Source: Oscillospiraceae bacterium Zagget12 (GTDB lineage Bacteria > Bacillota > Clostridia > UBA1381). Taken from it: a stretch of DNA of 64,000 nt. Location: assembly GCA_001941225.1 (NCBI GenBank), contig MSHM01000027.1, forward strand, positions 59,013 through 123,012, written 5' to 3'. The translations under genes and the position numbers were made by a program. Below are positions 45,501 through 54,785 of this stretch, in pieces. The stretch's first letter is position 1; each line of letters opens with the position of its first letter. A model generated the notes under the pieces. It saw only the letters and a list, made by a program, of their open reading frames with translations. It was not told the origin of the DNA and searched no databases.

Positions 45501-45529
45501 TTGAAATTTATCCGAAAAAATGTTATAAT
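45501..45529 (+). promoter_or_regulatory. SigA-type promoter of recJ
   Basis: TTGAAA, 17 bases, TATAAT with TGT before it (extended -10). Confidence 0.8.
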
Positions 45530-45573
45530 AATATGAAAGATTAATTTTAGAAATTTACACTTTGGAGTATACT

Positions 45574-47289
45574 ATGATTGACAAGATTTGGAGATTTCGC
45601 AGCAAAAAACTCAGCGACGACGCAATAAACGCCGTATCGCTTAAATACCGCGTACCGCGCGTTATTTCCACGATACTTTTAAACCGCGGCGTAGAAACGG
45701 ATAATATTTCCGCATACCTAAAAAAATCAATGTCGGACATAGTAAATCCCAAATTAATGCTTGATATGGACAAAGCGGTTGAGCGCATTTTAAATGCCGT
45801 GGACAACAAAGAAAAAATTACCGTGTACGGCGACTATGATGTGGACGGTATTACGGCAACGGCTCTTTTATATGAATTTCTGCTGTCAATCGGCGCGGAC
45901 GCGGAATATTATATTCCCGACCGCAAGGGCGAGGGCTACGGCATAAATATAATGGCTGTGAACAAGCTGTTCCGCAGCGGCACAAACCTGATGATAACGG
46001 TTGACTGCGGAATTACCGCAATCGGTGAGGTGGAGTTTGCAAAGCTCCAAGGAATGGACGTAATAATCACCGACCACCACACCTGCAAGGACCGCCTGCC
46101 CGATGCGGCCGCGGCTATCCTTAATCCAAAGCGTCCCGACTGCGGCTATCCCTTCGATTCGCTCGCCGGCGTAGGTGTTGCGTTCAAGCTGATACTTGCC
46201 CTTGCAATGGAAAGGGGTATGGACACCAAAGAAGTATTTTGTAAATACGCGGACATTGCCGCGCTCGGCACCGTGGCGGACGTTGTTCCGCTTTTGGGCG
46301 AAAACAGGATAATTGTTGACAAGGGAATTAAACTTCTCCGCAATCCCAAGCGTCCGGGGCTGAGCGCCATAAAAGAGGTCGCGGGAATATCAGGCGGCGA
46401 TATAACCTCGTCCAACATAGCTTTTGCCATTGCGCCGAGGCTCAACGCCGCAGGCAGGCTTGGCACGGCTACGACGGCGGTGGAGCTGCTCCTTACCAAC
46501 GATGCGGACAGAGCGAGAGAAATCGCGCTCGCGCTCGATGCGGAAAACAAGGAGCGTCAGCTGACCGAAAAGCAGATTTTTGACGAGGCTCTTGAAATGG
46601 CTGCCGCCGACCCGAATTTTGAAAAGAAAAAAGTAATCGTGCTTGCCCGCGAGGGTTGGCATCAGGGCGTAATCGGCATCGTGGCATCGCGGCTTTGCGC
46701 TTTATATTACAAGCCCTGCATATTGATTTCATACTCAAACGGCGTCGGAAAAGGCTCCGGAAGAAGTATAAGCGGATTTAATCTCTTCGAGGCGCTGTCC
46801 AAATGCGAAAAGTATCTTACCGATTTCGGCGGTCACGCCGTCGCGGCGGGACTTAACGTGAATATGTCCGACCTCGAAAATTTCACAAAGGAAATCAACA
46901 AATACGCGGATGAGGTGCTTACGGAGCGGGATATGATACCCTCGATAGAGATAGACTGTCCCCTTTCCGAACGCGCGATAACTCTTGAAAACGCAAGAAT
47001 GCTTTCACTGCTTGAGCCTTTCGGTATGGGAAACGAAAGACCTGTGTTCGCAATCGGAAGAGTTAATGTTGTGAATATCGCGTCCGTCGGCGCGGACAGC
47101 AAGCATCTTCGCCTCAGAGTCGAGAAAAACAACCGCATAATAAACTGTATAGGTTTCGGTATGGGAGAATACGCCACTATGATAGGCCGCGGCGACTCCC
47201 TTAATCTGGCATTTCAGATTGATATAAACAGCTATCAGGGCAACGAAACGGTTCAGCTTATACTCAAAGATTTAAAAATAAACAGATAA
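45574..47289 (+). CDS. recJ: Single-strand DNA exonuclease RecJ
   Basis: 571 residues from the ATG at 45574, with GGAG six bases upstream; the TTG at 45562 is less likely. DHH-family motifs: DYDVDGITAT, TVDCGI, TDHHTCKD, and the DHHA1 part FGGHAVAAG, then an OB-like C-terminal domain. RecJ degrades 5' ends of single strands in recombination and repair. It is shorter than Bacillus RecJ (786), lacking a large C-terminal region, as in many Clostridia. RelA follows 31 bases later. Confidence 0.95.
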   Translation: MIDKIWRFRSKKLSDDAINAVSLKYRVPRVISTILLNRGVETDNISAYLKKSMSDIVNPKLMLDMDKAVERILNAVDNKEKITVYGDYDVDGITATALLYEFLLSIGADAEYYIPDRKGEGYGINIMAVNKLFRSGTNLMITVDCGITAIGEVEFAKLQGMDVIITDHHTCKDRLPDAAAAILNPKRPDCGYPFDSLAGVGVAFKLILALAMERGMDTKEVFCKYADIAALGTVADVVPLLGENRIIVDKGIKLLRNPKRPGLSAIKEVAGISGGDITSSNIAFAIAPRLNAAGRLGTATTAVELLLTNDADRAREIALALDAENKERQLTEKQIFDEALEMAAADPNFEKKKVIVLAREGWHQGVIGIVASRLCALYYKPCILISYSNGVGKGSGRSISGFNLFEALSKCEKYLTDFGGHAVAAGLNVNMSDLENFTKEINKYADEVLTERDMIPSIEIDCPLSERAITLENARMLSLLEPFGMGNERPVFAIGRVNVVNIASVGADSKHLRLRVEKNNRIINCIGFGMGEYATMIGRGDSLNLAFQIDINSYQGNETVQLILKDLKINR

Positions 47290-47320
47290 ATTTGCAAACC
47301 CGCAGAGAGGAAGTGAGCAT

Positions 47321-49582
47321 ATGGCGAAAAAAAACGCGCCGGTTATACTGTCGCCCGAAAAAATACCGCAGAATATAGACAGTACCGATGTTCTTGTCGA
47401 TAAAATAATAGAAATGGTCAAGGGATACAGTCCAAATGCCAATACAGATATGATTTTTGTAGCCTATAAGCTTGCAAAATCCGCACATTCGCACCAGTTC
47501 AGACGCAGCGGCGAACCCTATATAGATCACCCGGTGCAGATTGCATATATTGCCGCTCAGCTTTCGCTTGACGCTACGGCAATCTCAGCCGCGATGCTGC
47601 ACGATGTGGTTGAGGATACTCCGTACACATACGAGGATATTGAAAGTCTGTTCGGAAAGAGCGTCGCGGAGCTTGTTGACGGTGTTACAAAGCTTAAACA
47701 AATTAAATACAACACGCGCGAAGAGCAGCAGGTTGAAAATCTGCGCAAAATGTTCCTTGCAATGGCAAAGGATATTCGAGTGGTTATGATAAAGCTGATA
47801 GACAGGCTTCATAATATGCGTACTCTAAACTTTATGCCGCGCGCAAAGCAGCTGCTTATTTCAAAGGAAACCCTTGATGTGTACGCGCCTCTCGCCCATC
47901 GTTTGGGTATGTCCAAAATCAAGATAGAGCTTGAGGATTTGGCGCTTAAATACCTTGATCCGGTGGCATATGAGGAAATTACCCAAAGCATAAACCAGAA
48001 AAAGGGCGAGCGTGAAAAGTACATACTCGATATTATAGATGTGCTGCGTCAAAAGCTCGGGGAAATGAATATAAAAGGTCAGGTCACCGGACGCGCGAAA
48101 CATTTTTACAGCATATTCCGTAAAATGTACACGCAGAATAAAACTCTTGACGAGCTTTACGACCTGTTCGCGGTACGCGTTATAGTGGATACGGTTGCGG
48201 ACTGTTATGCCGTGCTCGGTATGGTACACGATTTATACACGCCGGTGCCGATGCGTTTCAAGGACTACATCGCAATGCCCAAACCGAATATGTATCAGTC
48301 GCTCCACACGACAGTTATAGGTCCGAACGGCACTCCGCTTGAAATACAAATACGCACATGGGAAATGCACCGCGTAGCCGAAAACGGTATCGCGGCTCAC
48401 TGGAAATACAAGGAGGGCATATCCGGAGCAAGCGATATGGATTCAAAGCTTGAATGGGTACGCCAGCTGCTCGATACTCAAACGAGTATCATAGATACGG
48501 ACGATTTTTTTAACACACTTAAATTCGACCTGTTTGAAGATGAGGTTTTCGTGTTCACGCCGCAGGGCAAGGTTATTTCGCTGCCGGCTAAAAGCACCGT
48601 TATAGACTTTGCATTCGCGATTCACTCCCAGGTAGGCTATAAAATGAGCGGCGCAAAGGTCAACGGAAAAATCGTCCCGAATAACTATATGGTTCAAAAC
48701 GGCGAAATAGTTGAGATACTTACCGCCAACACCCACGGACCGAGCCGCGACTGGCTAAAAATATGCCGCACATCGCAGGCGAAGAATAAAATCAATCAAT
48801 GGTTCAAGCGTGAACGCCGCGATGAAAATATCGAGCGCGGCAAGGAGCTTATAGAGCGCGAACTTCGCAGACTCGGCAACACTCACGAGCAGCTCTTTAA
48901 GCAGGAATGGATTGCGATTCTTATAAAAAGATACGGATTTCAGACTATCGACAACCTATACGCCAGCGTCGGCTACGGCGGACTGACGGCGCAAAAGGTT
49001 GTGGTAAGACTGCGCGACGAGTGGATTAAGCAGAATAAGGCTCTTGAGGCTAAAAAGACCCTTGAGGCTGTGTATAACGAGGAAAATCACACCGTGCAGG
49101 CGGAGCCGGCAAAGCGCCGCTCGTCAAGCAAGGGTATTATCGTAAAGGATATAGACAACTGCCTTGTGCGCCTTGCCAGGTGCTGTAACCCTGTCGCGGG
49201 CGACGATATAGTAGGCTTTATCACAAAAGGAAGAGGCGTAAGCGTTCACAGACGCGACTGTCCCAATATAAATCCCGACTCAATGTCCGAAGAGGATAAG
49301 GGCAGATTTATAGAAGTATGGTGGGACGACGAGCGCAGCACCTCATATATAGCGAATTTACAGGTTGAGGCGCACGACCGCGACGGCGTGCTGCTTGAAA
49401 TCACCAATATACTTGCAACGCTTAAAATACCGTTTAAATCCGTCAACGCCTTTGTTACGAAAAAAGGCATCGCTGTTATCCAGCTCGGCGTGGAAATACG
49501 CAATACCTCGGATTTGGCGCTGCTGAAGAAAAAAATAGTTCAAATTCACGGCGTTACATCGGTAACAAGACTGCAAAATTGA
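47321..49582 (+). CDS. relA: Bifunctional (p)ppGpp synthetase/hydrolase Rel
   Basis: 753 residues. HD hydrolase domain intact (MLHDVVEDTPYTYEDI), synthetase domain (FYSIFRKMY; DLFAVRVIVDT; MPKPNMYQSLHTTVIG), TGS domain (VFVFTPQGKVISLPAKSTVIDFA) and a C-terminal zinc/ACT region (RCCNPVAGDDIVGF; HDRDGVLLEITNIL). Both activities should be present. The stringent response alarmone controls growth and sporulation. In Bacillus apt lies between recJ and relA; here it is absent. Confidence 0.97.
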   Translation: MAKKNAPVILSPEKIPQNIDSTDVLVDKIIEMVKGYSPNANTDMIFVAYKLAKSAHSHQFRRSGEPYIDHPVQIAYIAAQLSLDATAISAAMLHDVVEDTPYTYEDIESLFGKSVAELVDGVTKLKQIKYNTREEQQVENLRKMFLAMAKDIRVVMIKLIDRLHNMRTLNFMPRAKQLLISKETLDVYAPLAHRLGMSKIKIELEDLALKYLDPVAYEEITQSINQKKGEREKYILDIIDVLRQKLGEMNIKGQVTGRAKHFYSIFRKMYTQNKTLDELYDLFAVRVIVDTVADCYAVLGMVHDLYTPVPMRFKDYIAMPKPNMYQSLHTTVIGPNGTPLEIQIRTWEMHRVAENGIAAHWKYKEGISGASDMDSKLEWVRQLLDTQTSIIDTDDFFNTLKFDLFEDEVFVFTPQGKVISLPAKSTVIDFAFAIHSQVGYKMSGAKVNGKIVPNNYMVQNGEIVEILTANTHGPSRDWLKICRTSQAKNKINQWFKRERRDENIERGKELIERELRRLGNTHEQLFKQEWIAILIKRYGFQTIDNLYASVGYGGLTAQKVVVRLRDEWIKQNKALEAKKTLEAVYNEENHTVQAEPAKRRSSSKGIIVKDIDNCLVRLARCCNPVAGDDIVGFITKGRGVSVHRRDCPNINPDSMSEEDKGRFIEVWWDDERSTSYIANLQVEAHDRDGVLLEITNILATLKIPFKSVNAFVTKKGIAVIQLGVEIRNTSDLALLKKKIVQIHGVTSVTRLQN

Positions 49583-49617
49583 TTAGCAAGCCTTGCGGAG
49601 CGAAAATGCGGCGCAAG

Positions 49618-49710
49618 ACCCCTCAGTCGCCTTTCGGCGACAGCTCCCCTAGATAGGGGAGCCTTACAAAACCACAGCCGAAAGCCTCCACTGCTATGGG
49701 AGCCTTACGG
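49618..49710. repeat. Palindromic repeat with GGGGAGCC core
   Basis: Two hairpins in a row: GTCGCC-TTTC-GGCGAC and GCTCCCC-TAGATA-GGGGAGC, followed by a degenerate second unit; GGGAGCCTTA occurs twice, 40 bases apart. CAGTCGCC/GGCGACAG-CTCCCC repeats of this kind are scattered through many Clostridia genomes, from my recollection. It lies between relA and the S4 gene, in non-coding sequence. Confidence 0.65.
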
Positions 49711-49761
49711 GCACCATACGAAGTGAATACAAACCATAATTTATCAAAAAGGATAATCATT

Positions 49762-49992
49762 ATGCAAAAAACAAACATCACCATCACAACCGAATATATA
49801 AAGCTCGACCAGCTTTTGAAATTTTCCGCGCTTGCGGAAAGCGGAGCTATGGCGAAGGATATGATACTTGACGGAATCGTGTCGGTAAACGGCGAAATAT
49901 GCCAAATGAGAGGCAAAAAAATACGTTCCGGCGACAAGGTTACCGTCGAGTTTGAGGACGAAACCGTAGAAATCGAAGTAGGGGCGGAATAA
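49762..49992 (+). CDS. yaaA: S4-domain RNA-binding protein (YaaA/RlbA-like)
   Basis: 76 residues from the ATG at 49762 with AAGGA upstream. The S4 fold is clear (IKLDQLLKFSALAESGAMAKDMILDGIVSVNGE and RGKKIRSGDKV). In Bacillota this small gene lies between dnaN and recF; here dnaN is not upstream but recF follows directly, with a one-base overlap. It is thought to act in ribosome assembly. Confidence 0.88.
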   Translation: MQKTNITITTEYIKLDQLLKFSALAESGAMAKDMILDGIVSVNGEICQMRGKKIRSGDKVTVEFEDETVEIEVGAE

Positions 49993-51086
49993 TGTATATT
50001 TCTTCCCTATCGCTCTCGAATTTCAGGAATTATTCCTCCGAAAAAATAGAATTTTCACCCTATACCAACGTCATATACGGCGATAACGCGCAGGGGAAAA
50101 CCAATATACTCGAATCCGTTTATATATTTTCACAAGGCAGGAGCCACCGAGCCAAATCCGACAGGGAGCTTATAAAATTCGGTTCCGACTTTGCCGCGCT
50201 TTCGCTTGCCTTTCACGACAGCGAGCGCGACTACAATGCCGCAATACAGATGGTAAAAAACGGCAGAAAAAACATTAAAATCAACCACGTACAGATAACA
50301 AAGCTGAGTATGCTTATGAATTATCTCAATGTGGTTATGTTCTCTCCGGAGGATATGGAGCTGGTAAAAGGCTCTCCGTCATCGCGCAGGCGGTTTATCG
50401 ACTCCTCCGTGAGTCAGCTTTATCCGAGGTATCTTTCAAGCCTTATAGATTATCACAAAGCGCTTGTGCAAAAAAACAGTCTGCTGAAAGACCTCAAGGC
50501 AAAGGGCGCAAAATCCGACATTATGCTTTCCGTATGGAATGAGCAGCTTGCCGCGGAGGGCGCTAAAATAATAGAATACCGTATGGAATTTGTAAAGCTT
50601 ATAAACAGCTTTGCCTCCGAAATTCAGCGTGAAATTTCGGGCGAGGAATTAAAAATATCCTATATGCCAGGCATAAAAACGGAGCAAACCGACAAAAACG
50701 AAATTTTTCTGTATCTTGAGCGCAATCAGCGGCGCGAAATCGAGTTTGCCTCCGCGCAGGTAGGCGTGCAGCGCGATGATTTGCGTATTTCTGTAAACGG
50801 CACAGAGGCAAAGGTTTACGGCTCTCAGGGACAGCAGCGTACCGCGGCGCTTTCAATGAAAATCGCGCAGGCGGATTACATTCACCATATCAAGGGCGAA
50901 TACCCCGTGCTGCTGCTTGACGATATTATGAGCGAGCTTGATATAAACAGGCGTATGTACCTATCGCAGAAAATACGCGGCAAGCAGGTGCTTATCACTT
51001 CAACCGACACGGACTTAATTAAAAGCACCGAGTTTTCAAAGCTGCTGCACATAAAGGACGGAGCCGTAATCAGGGAGGACGGATAA
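49992..51086 (+). CDS. recF: DNA replication and repair protein RecF
   Basis: 364 residues of an SMC-like ATPase. Walker A YGDNAQGKTNILES, signature AALSMKIAQADY near residue 290, and Walker B PVLLLDDIMSELD. RecF binds gapped DNA and, with RecO and RecR, loads RecA. The start overlaps the S4 gene stop by one base and the stop overlaps remB by one base, so the four genes to gyrB are a tight operon. Confidence 0.95.
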   Translation: MYISSLSLSNFRNYSSEKIEFSPYTNVIYGDNAQGKTNILESVYIFSQGRSHRAKSDRELIKFGSDFAALSLAFHDSERDYNAAIQMVKNGRKNIKINHVQITKLSMLMNYLNVVMFSPEDMELVKGSPSSRRRFIDSSVSQLYPRYLSSLIDYHKALVQKNSLLKDLKAKGAKSDIMLSVWNEQLAAEGAKIIEYRMEFVKLINSFASEIQREISGEELKISYMPGIKTEQTDKNEIFLYLERNQRREIEFASAQVGVQRDDLRISVNGTEAKVYGSQGQQRTAALSMKIAQADYIHHIKGEYPVLLLDDIMSELDINRRMYLSQKIRGKQVLITSTDTDLIKSTEFSKLLHIKDGAVIREDG

Positions 51087-51331
51087 TGTATCTTAGAGTT
51101 GAGGAAAATATTGTTGTAAACACAAAAGATATTATAGGAATTTTTGATATGGATAACACGACCGTGTCAAGGCTCGGCAGAAATTTCCTTGCCAAGGCGC
51201 AAAAACGCGGTCTGATTATAAATTCTACCGACGATTTGCCGAAATCCTTCGCGGTAGTAAATGAAAACGGCGCGACAAAGGTATTTATATCCTCCGTTTC
51301 ATCGAAAATATTGGCAAAACGCGGTTTATGA
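51086..51331 (+). CDS. remB: RemB/YaaB-like protein (DUF370 family)
   Basis: 81 residues, starting MYLRVEENIVVNTKDIIGIFD, which is the YaaB/RemB family pattern. In Bacillus it sits in the same recF-gyrB gap; its relative RemA regulates matrix genes by DNA binding. The role of RemB itself is less clear. It overlaps recF by one base; gyrB follows after 41 bases. Confidence 0.9.
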   Translation: MYLRVEENIVVNTKDIIGIFDMDNTTVSRLGRNFLAKAQKRGLIINSTDDLPKSFAVVNENGATKVFISSVSSKILAKRGL

Positions 51332-51372
51332 TAAGATAAAAAAGGACAGAATCAAAGTAAGGAGAAAGACTT

Positions 51373-53301
51373 ATGAGTGATATTGAAAAGATTGAAACCA
51401 CCTATGACGAAAACCAAATACAGGTTCTGGAGGGACTCGACGCGGTAAGAAAGCGTCCCGGTATGTATATCGGTTCCACCTCCTCGGCGGGACTGCACCA
51501 CCTCGTTTATGAAATTGTGGACAACTCCATCGATGAGGCTCTCGCCGGCTACTGCACCGAAATTAAGGTTGATATTAATCCCGACAATTCGGTTACGGTT
51601 ACCGACAACGGACGCGGTATTCCCGTCGGTATTCACCCTCAGCAGGGTATCCCCACGGTAGAGGTTGTTCTTACAATTCTTCACGCCGGCGGTAAATTCG
51701 GCGGCGGCGGATATAAGGTGTCGGGCGGTCTGCACGGCGTCGGCTCGTCGGTTGTAAACGCGCTTTCCGAAAGACTTGAGGTGGAGGTCGCGGACGGCGA
51801 GCATATACATTACCAGTCCTACGAGCGCGGCAAGCCTACCTGCAAGCTAAAGGTTATAGGCGATACCGATAAAACCGGTACAAAAATCACCTTTAAACCC
51901 GACGGCGAAATATTTGAGGTGCTTGAGTTTGATTATGAAGTCCTGCTGAAAAGACTTCGCGAGCAGGCATTTTTGAACAAGGGCGTAAAAATACTGCTTA
52001 CCGATTACAGAGTTGAAAATCCCGAAACGGTCACGCTCCACGCGGAGGGCGGCATAAAGGAATTTGTGCAGTATATCAATCAGAACAAGGATCCCCTGCA
52101 CGACGAGGTAATATACTTCGAGGCCCAGCGCAAGGATATGGAGGTCGAGGTCGCAATGCAGTATACAACCGCGTATTCCGAGGCGCTTTTAAGCTTTGCC
52201 AACAATATACACACCGGCGACGGCGGCACTCACGAAACAGGCTTTAAAGCCGGACTTACAAGAGTTATAAACGAATACGTGAGAAAATACAATCTCCTAA
52301 AGGAAAAGGATCCGAATCTTTCCGGCGAGGACACCCGCGAGGGTCTTACCGCGATTATAAGCGTAAAGGTTGTCGAGGCGCAGTTCGAGGGACAAACCAA
52401 AGCAAAGCTCGGCAACAGCGAGGCAAGAACACTGGTTGAATACGCCTTAAACGATAAGCTTTCCACATTCTTTGAGGAGCACCCGCAGATAGCGAAAACC
52501 ATCGTTGAAAAAACGCTTACCGCGTCAAGAGCGAGGGAGGCGGCAAAACGCGCGAGAGAGCTTACAAGGAAAAATTCAAACGCGAACAATTCCTCACTTC
52601 TTGGCAAGCTTGCAAAATGCACCGATGAGGGCGCGGATTACGCGGAGCTGTTTATAGTCGAGGGCGACAGCGCGGGAGGCAGCGCAAAGCAAGGACGCAA
52701 CAGACGTTTCCAGGCGATACTTCCGCTTTGGGGTAAAATGCTGAATGTTGAAAAGTCTCGTATAGACAAGGTTTACTCAAACGAAAAGCTGCTGCCGGTA
52801 ATACAGGCGCTCGGAACCGGCATCGGCGAGGATTTTGATATAAACAACCTGAAATACGGCAAAGTGGTTATTATGGCGGATGCCGATGTTGACGGCGCGC
52901 ATATCAGAACTCTTCTTCTGACGTTCTTCTTCAGATATATGCCGCAGCTTATCGAAAACGGCAATATATATATCGCTCAGCCGCCGCTTTACAAGGTATT
53001 CAAGGGCAAGAACAAAAATCTTGAGGAACGCTTTGCTTTCACGGACGATGAGCGCGACAGACTTCTTGCCGAAATGGGCAGCGGAGCCAAGGTTCAGCGC
53101 TATAAGGGTCTTGGAGAGATGGACCCGTCCGAGCTTAAGGAAACCACAATGGATCCCGCAAAGAGGACAATGCTTAAGGTCACTCTTGCCGACGCGATTG
53201 CAGCGGATCAAACCTTTACCGTTCTGATGGGCGACAAGGTTGAGCCGAGACGCGAATTTATTGAGAAACACGCCAAATATGTTTCAAATCTTGATATTTA
53301 A
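51373..53301 (+). CDS. gyrB: DNA gyrase subunit B
   Basis: 642 residues. GHKL ATPase part ([44 protein letters not shown]), transducer domain, TOPRIM ([21 protein letters not shown] in parts; [19 protein letters not shown]) and the C-terminal QRYKGLGEM motif. The quinolone-pocket region reads [14 protein letters not shown], with Trp where most gyrases have Arg. AAGGAGAAAGACTT precedes ATG. gyrA does not follow; a terminator does. Confidence 0.97.
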   Translation: MSDIEKIETTYDENQIQVLEGLDAVRKRPGMYIGSTSSAGLHHLVYEIVDNSIDEALAGYCTEIKVDINPDNSVTVTDNGRGIPVGIHPQQGIPTVEVVLTILHAGGKFGGGGYKVSGGLHGVGSSVVNALSERLEVEVADGEHIHYQSYERGKPTCKLKVIGDTDKTGTKITFKPDGEIFEVLEFDYEVLLKRLREQAFLNKGVKILLTDYRVENPETVTLHAEGGIKEFVQYINQNKDPLHDEVIYFEAQRKDMEVEVAMQYTTAYSEALLSFANNIHTGDGGTHETGFKAGLTRVINEYVRKYNLLKEKDPNLSGEDTREGLTAIISVKVVEAQFEGQTKAKLGNSEARTLVEYALNDKLSTFFEEHPQIAKTIVEKTLTASRAREAAKRARELTRKNSNANNSSLLGKLAKCTDEGADYAELFIVEGDSAGGSAKQGRNRRFQAILPLWGKMLNVEKSRIDKVYSNEKLLPVIQALGTGIGEDFDINNLKYGKVVIMADADVDGAHIRTLLLTFFFRYMPQLIENGNIYIAQPPLYKVFKGKNKNLEERFAFTDDERDRLLAEMGSGAKVQRYKGLGEMDPSELKETTMDPAKRTMLKVTLADAIAADQTFTVLMGDKVEPRREFIEKHAKYVSNLDI

Positions 53302-53303
53302 CA

Positions 53304-53348
53304 AAACGGAGCCGATACGTTAAAACGCAGCGGCTCCTTATTTTTTTC
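53304..53348 (+). terminator. Terminator of the S4-recF-remB-gyrB operon
   Basis: GGAGCCG/CGGCTCC stem followed by TTATTTTTTT. Confidence 0.88.
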
Positions 53349-53430
53349 TTTAATTATGATTTTGTGATTATTTTTTCGCGTCGTACATATAATATATTCA
53401 GCAAATCACAAAATAAAAAGGACAGGTATT

Positions 53431-53847
53431 ATGGCGAAAATATTAAAATATCTTTTTCTGTTTTCATTCGGCGGAATTATATATCTGCTTATCGAGCTTA
53501 TCTGGCGCGGATACTCGCACTGGAGTATGTTCGCTCTGGGCGGATTTTGTTTCCTGATGCTGGGACTTATAAACGAAAAATACACCCGAGATATTCCTCT
53601 GATAATCCAGATGCTCATAGGAGCGTTCGTTATTACGCTTATGGAATTTATTGCCGGGTGTATTCTTAATTTATGGCTCAAGCTGAATGTATGGGACTAT
53701 TACAATATGCCCTATAACATTATGGGACAGATTTGTCTGCCGTATATGATTTTATGGTTCTTTTTAAGTCCCGTATGTATAATAACGGACGATTATATCC
53801 GCTATCTTTTCTTTGACGAGGAACGTCCGCATTATAAGATTTTTTAA
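53431..53847 (+). CDS. Four-helix membrane protein, putative ABC-transporter type IV (CmpB-like) family
   Basis: 138 residues with four membrane segments at about 7-25, 34-48, 55-80 and 101-122 (LIELIWRGYSHWSMFALGG; GAFVITLMEFIAGCILN; PYMILWFFLSPVCII). The motif EFIAGCILNLWLKLNVWDY is that of the putative ABC-transporter type IV family, whose job is not established. Its stop codon overlaps the convergent AEC gene by three bases. Confidence 0.75.
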   Translation: MAKILKYLFLFSFGGIIYLLIELIWRGYSHWSMFALGGFCFLMLGLINEKYTRDIPLIIQMLIGAFVITLMEFIAGCILNLWLKLNVWDYYNMPYNIMGQICLPYMILWFFLSPVCIITDDYIRYLFFDEERPHYKIF

Positions 53848-54785
53848 AGCACGCTCATAAGGTAATATACAAGCGGCAGTGTGACAAGTCCCGCAAGGTG
53901 CGTTATAAAAACGCCCTCCGCGCAGTAAACCACATCTCCGTCATATTCCATACCCAAAACCGCAAGAATCGTTGACGCGGGCATTGCCGCCTGCAAAATT
54001 ATCGCCGCCCTGACCGTTTCGCTCAAATCGAACATTCCGAGTACAAATATCAGCAATATCGGCACGACAATCATCTTTACCGCCGTAAGCGCGAAAAGCC
54101 GAACGCGCTTGTATATATGCCTGAAGTCCACCGCCGCCAGTGTGCCTCCTATGAAAAACATTGACAGATATGTGGTGGTTGAGCCTATGCCCGTCATAAC
54201 CTCCCCTATTATGCCCGTGAATTTGAACCCGAACGCCATCATTATAAACGCCGCGATAAACGACACCGTACCCGGCGTCAGCAGATTTTTGAGATTGCCC
54301 AAAAATGACGATTTGCCGTTTTTTATCGATGCCATACGGTACACGCCCACCGTCCAGAGGTACATATCGTTTGCCAGTCCGAAAATCGCCGCGTACAGCA
54401 GTCCCTCCGCGCCGTAAAGCGCCTGTATCAAGGGATATGCCATAAACACAACATTGCCGAAACACGTCATACAGGTGTGCATAACCGCCTTTGATTTTTC
54501 CATATTGCCGGGTCTTGACATCAAGACTCCGATAATATATAAAAATCCTATCACAACCAGCGATATTATCAATACCTTTATGGAATTCATCAAAGTTTCG
54601 TGGTCGAAAACCTGATTTGTCAGCGAGGTTATTACCAAAAGCGGCAGTGTGACCCTCACTATCACCTTTGAAAGAGCATTTTTCTGCTCCTCCGTTATGT
54701 ATTTTGTTTTTACGCATACAAAGCCTACCAGCATCGCAAGCGCAAGCGTCATTATACTGTTTGTTATTGTTTCAAATCCCTGCAT
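53844..54785 (-). CDS. AEC-family (auxin efflux carrier-like) transporter
   Basis: 313 residues with about ten membrane segments. The pattern AEC family members share is seen: MLVGFVCVKTKYITEEQKNALSKVIVRVTLPLLVITSL, LANDMYLWTVGVYRM and LQAAMPASTILAVLGMEY. Substrates of bacterial members are usually malate or other organic acids. It starts 22 bases inside the end of the radical SAM gene, with AGGA seven bases before the ATG. Confidence 0.9.
   Translation of the reverse strand: MQGFETITNSIMTLALAMLVGFVCVKTKYITEEQKNALSKVIVRVTLPLLVITSLTNQVFDHETLMNSIKVLIISLVVIGFLYIIGVLMSRPGNMEKSKAVMHTCMTCFGNVVFMAYPLIQALYGAEGLLYAAIFGLANDMYLWTVGVYRMASIKNGKSSFLGNLKNLLTPGTVSFIAAFIMMAFGFKFTGIIGEVMTGIGSTTTYLSMFFIGGTLAAVDFRHIYKRVRLFALTAVKMIVVPILLIFVLGMFDLSETVRAAIILQAAMPASTILAVLGMEYDGDVVYCAEGVFITHLAGLVTLPLVYYLMSVL

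Noticed and set aside
45208..45504. 98-residue plus-strand frame with a very long Val/Leu/Ile run, looking like a membrane peptide
   Set aside because: It is the mirror of the Asn/Gln codons of the real minus-strand gene (AAC/CAG/AAT become GTT/CTG/ATT) and crosses the clpC terminator; no ribosome site.
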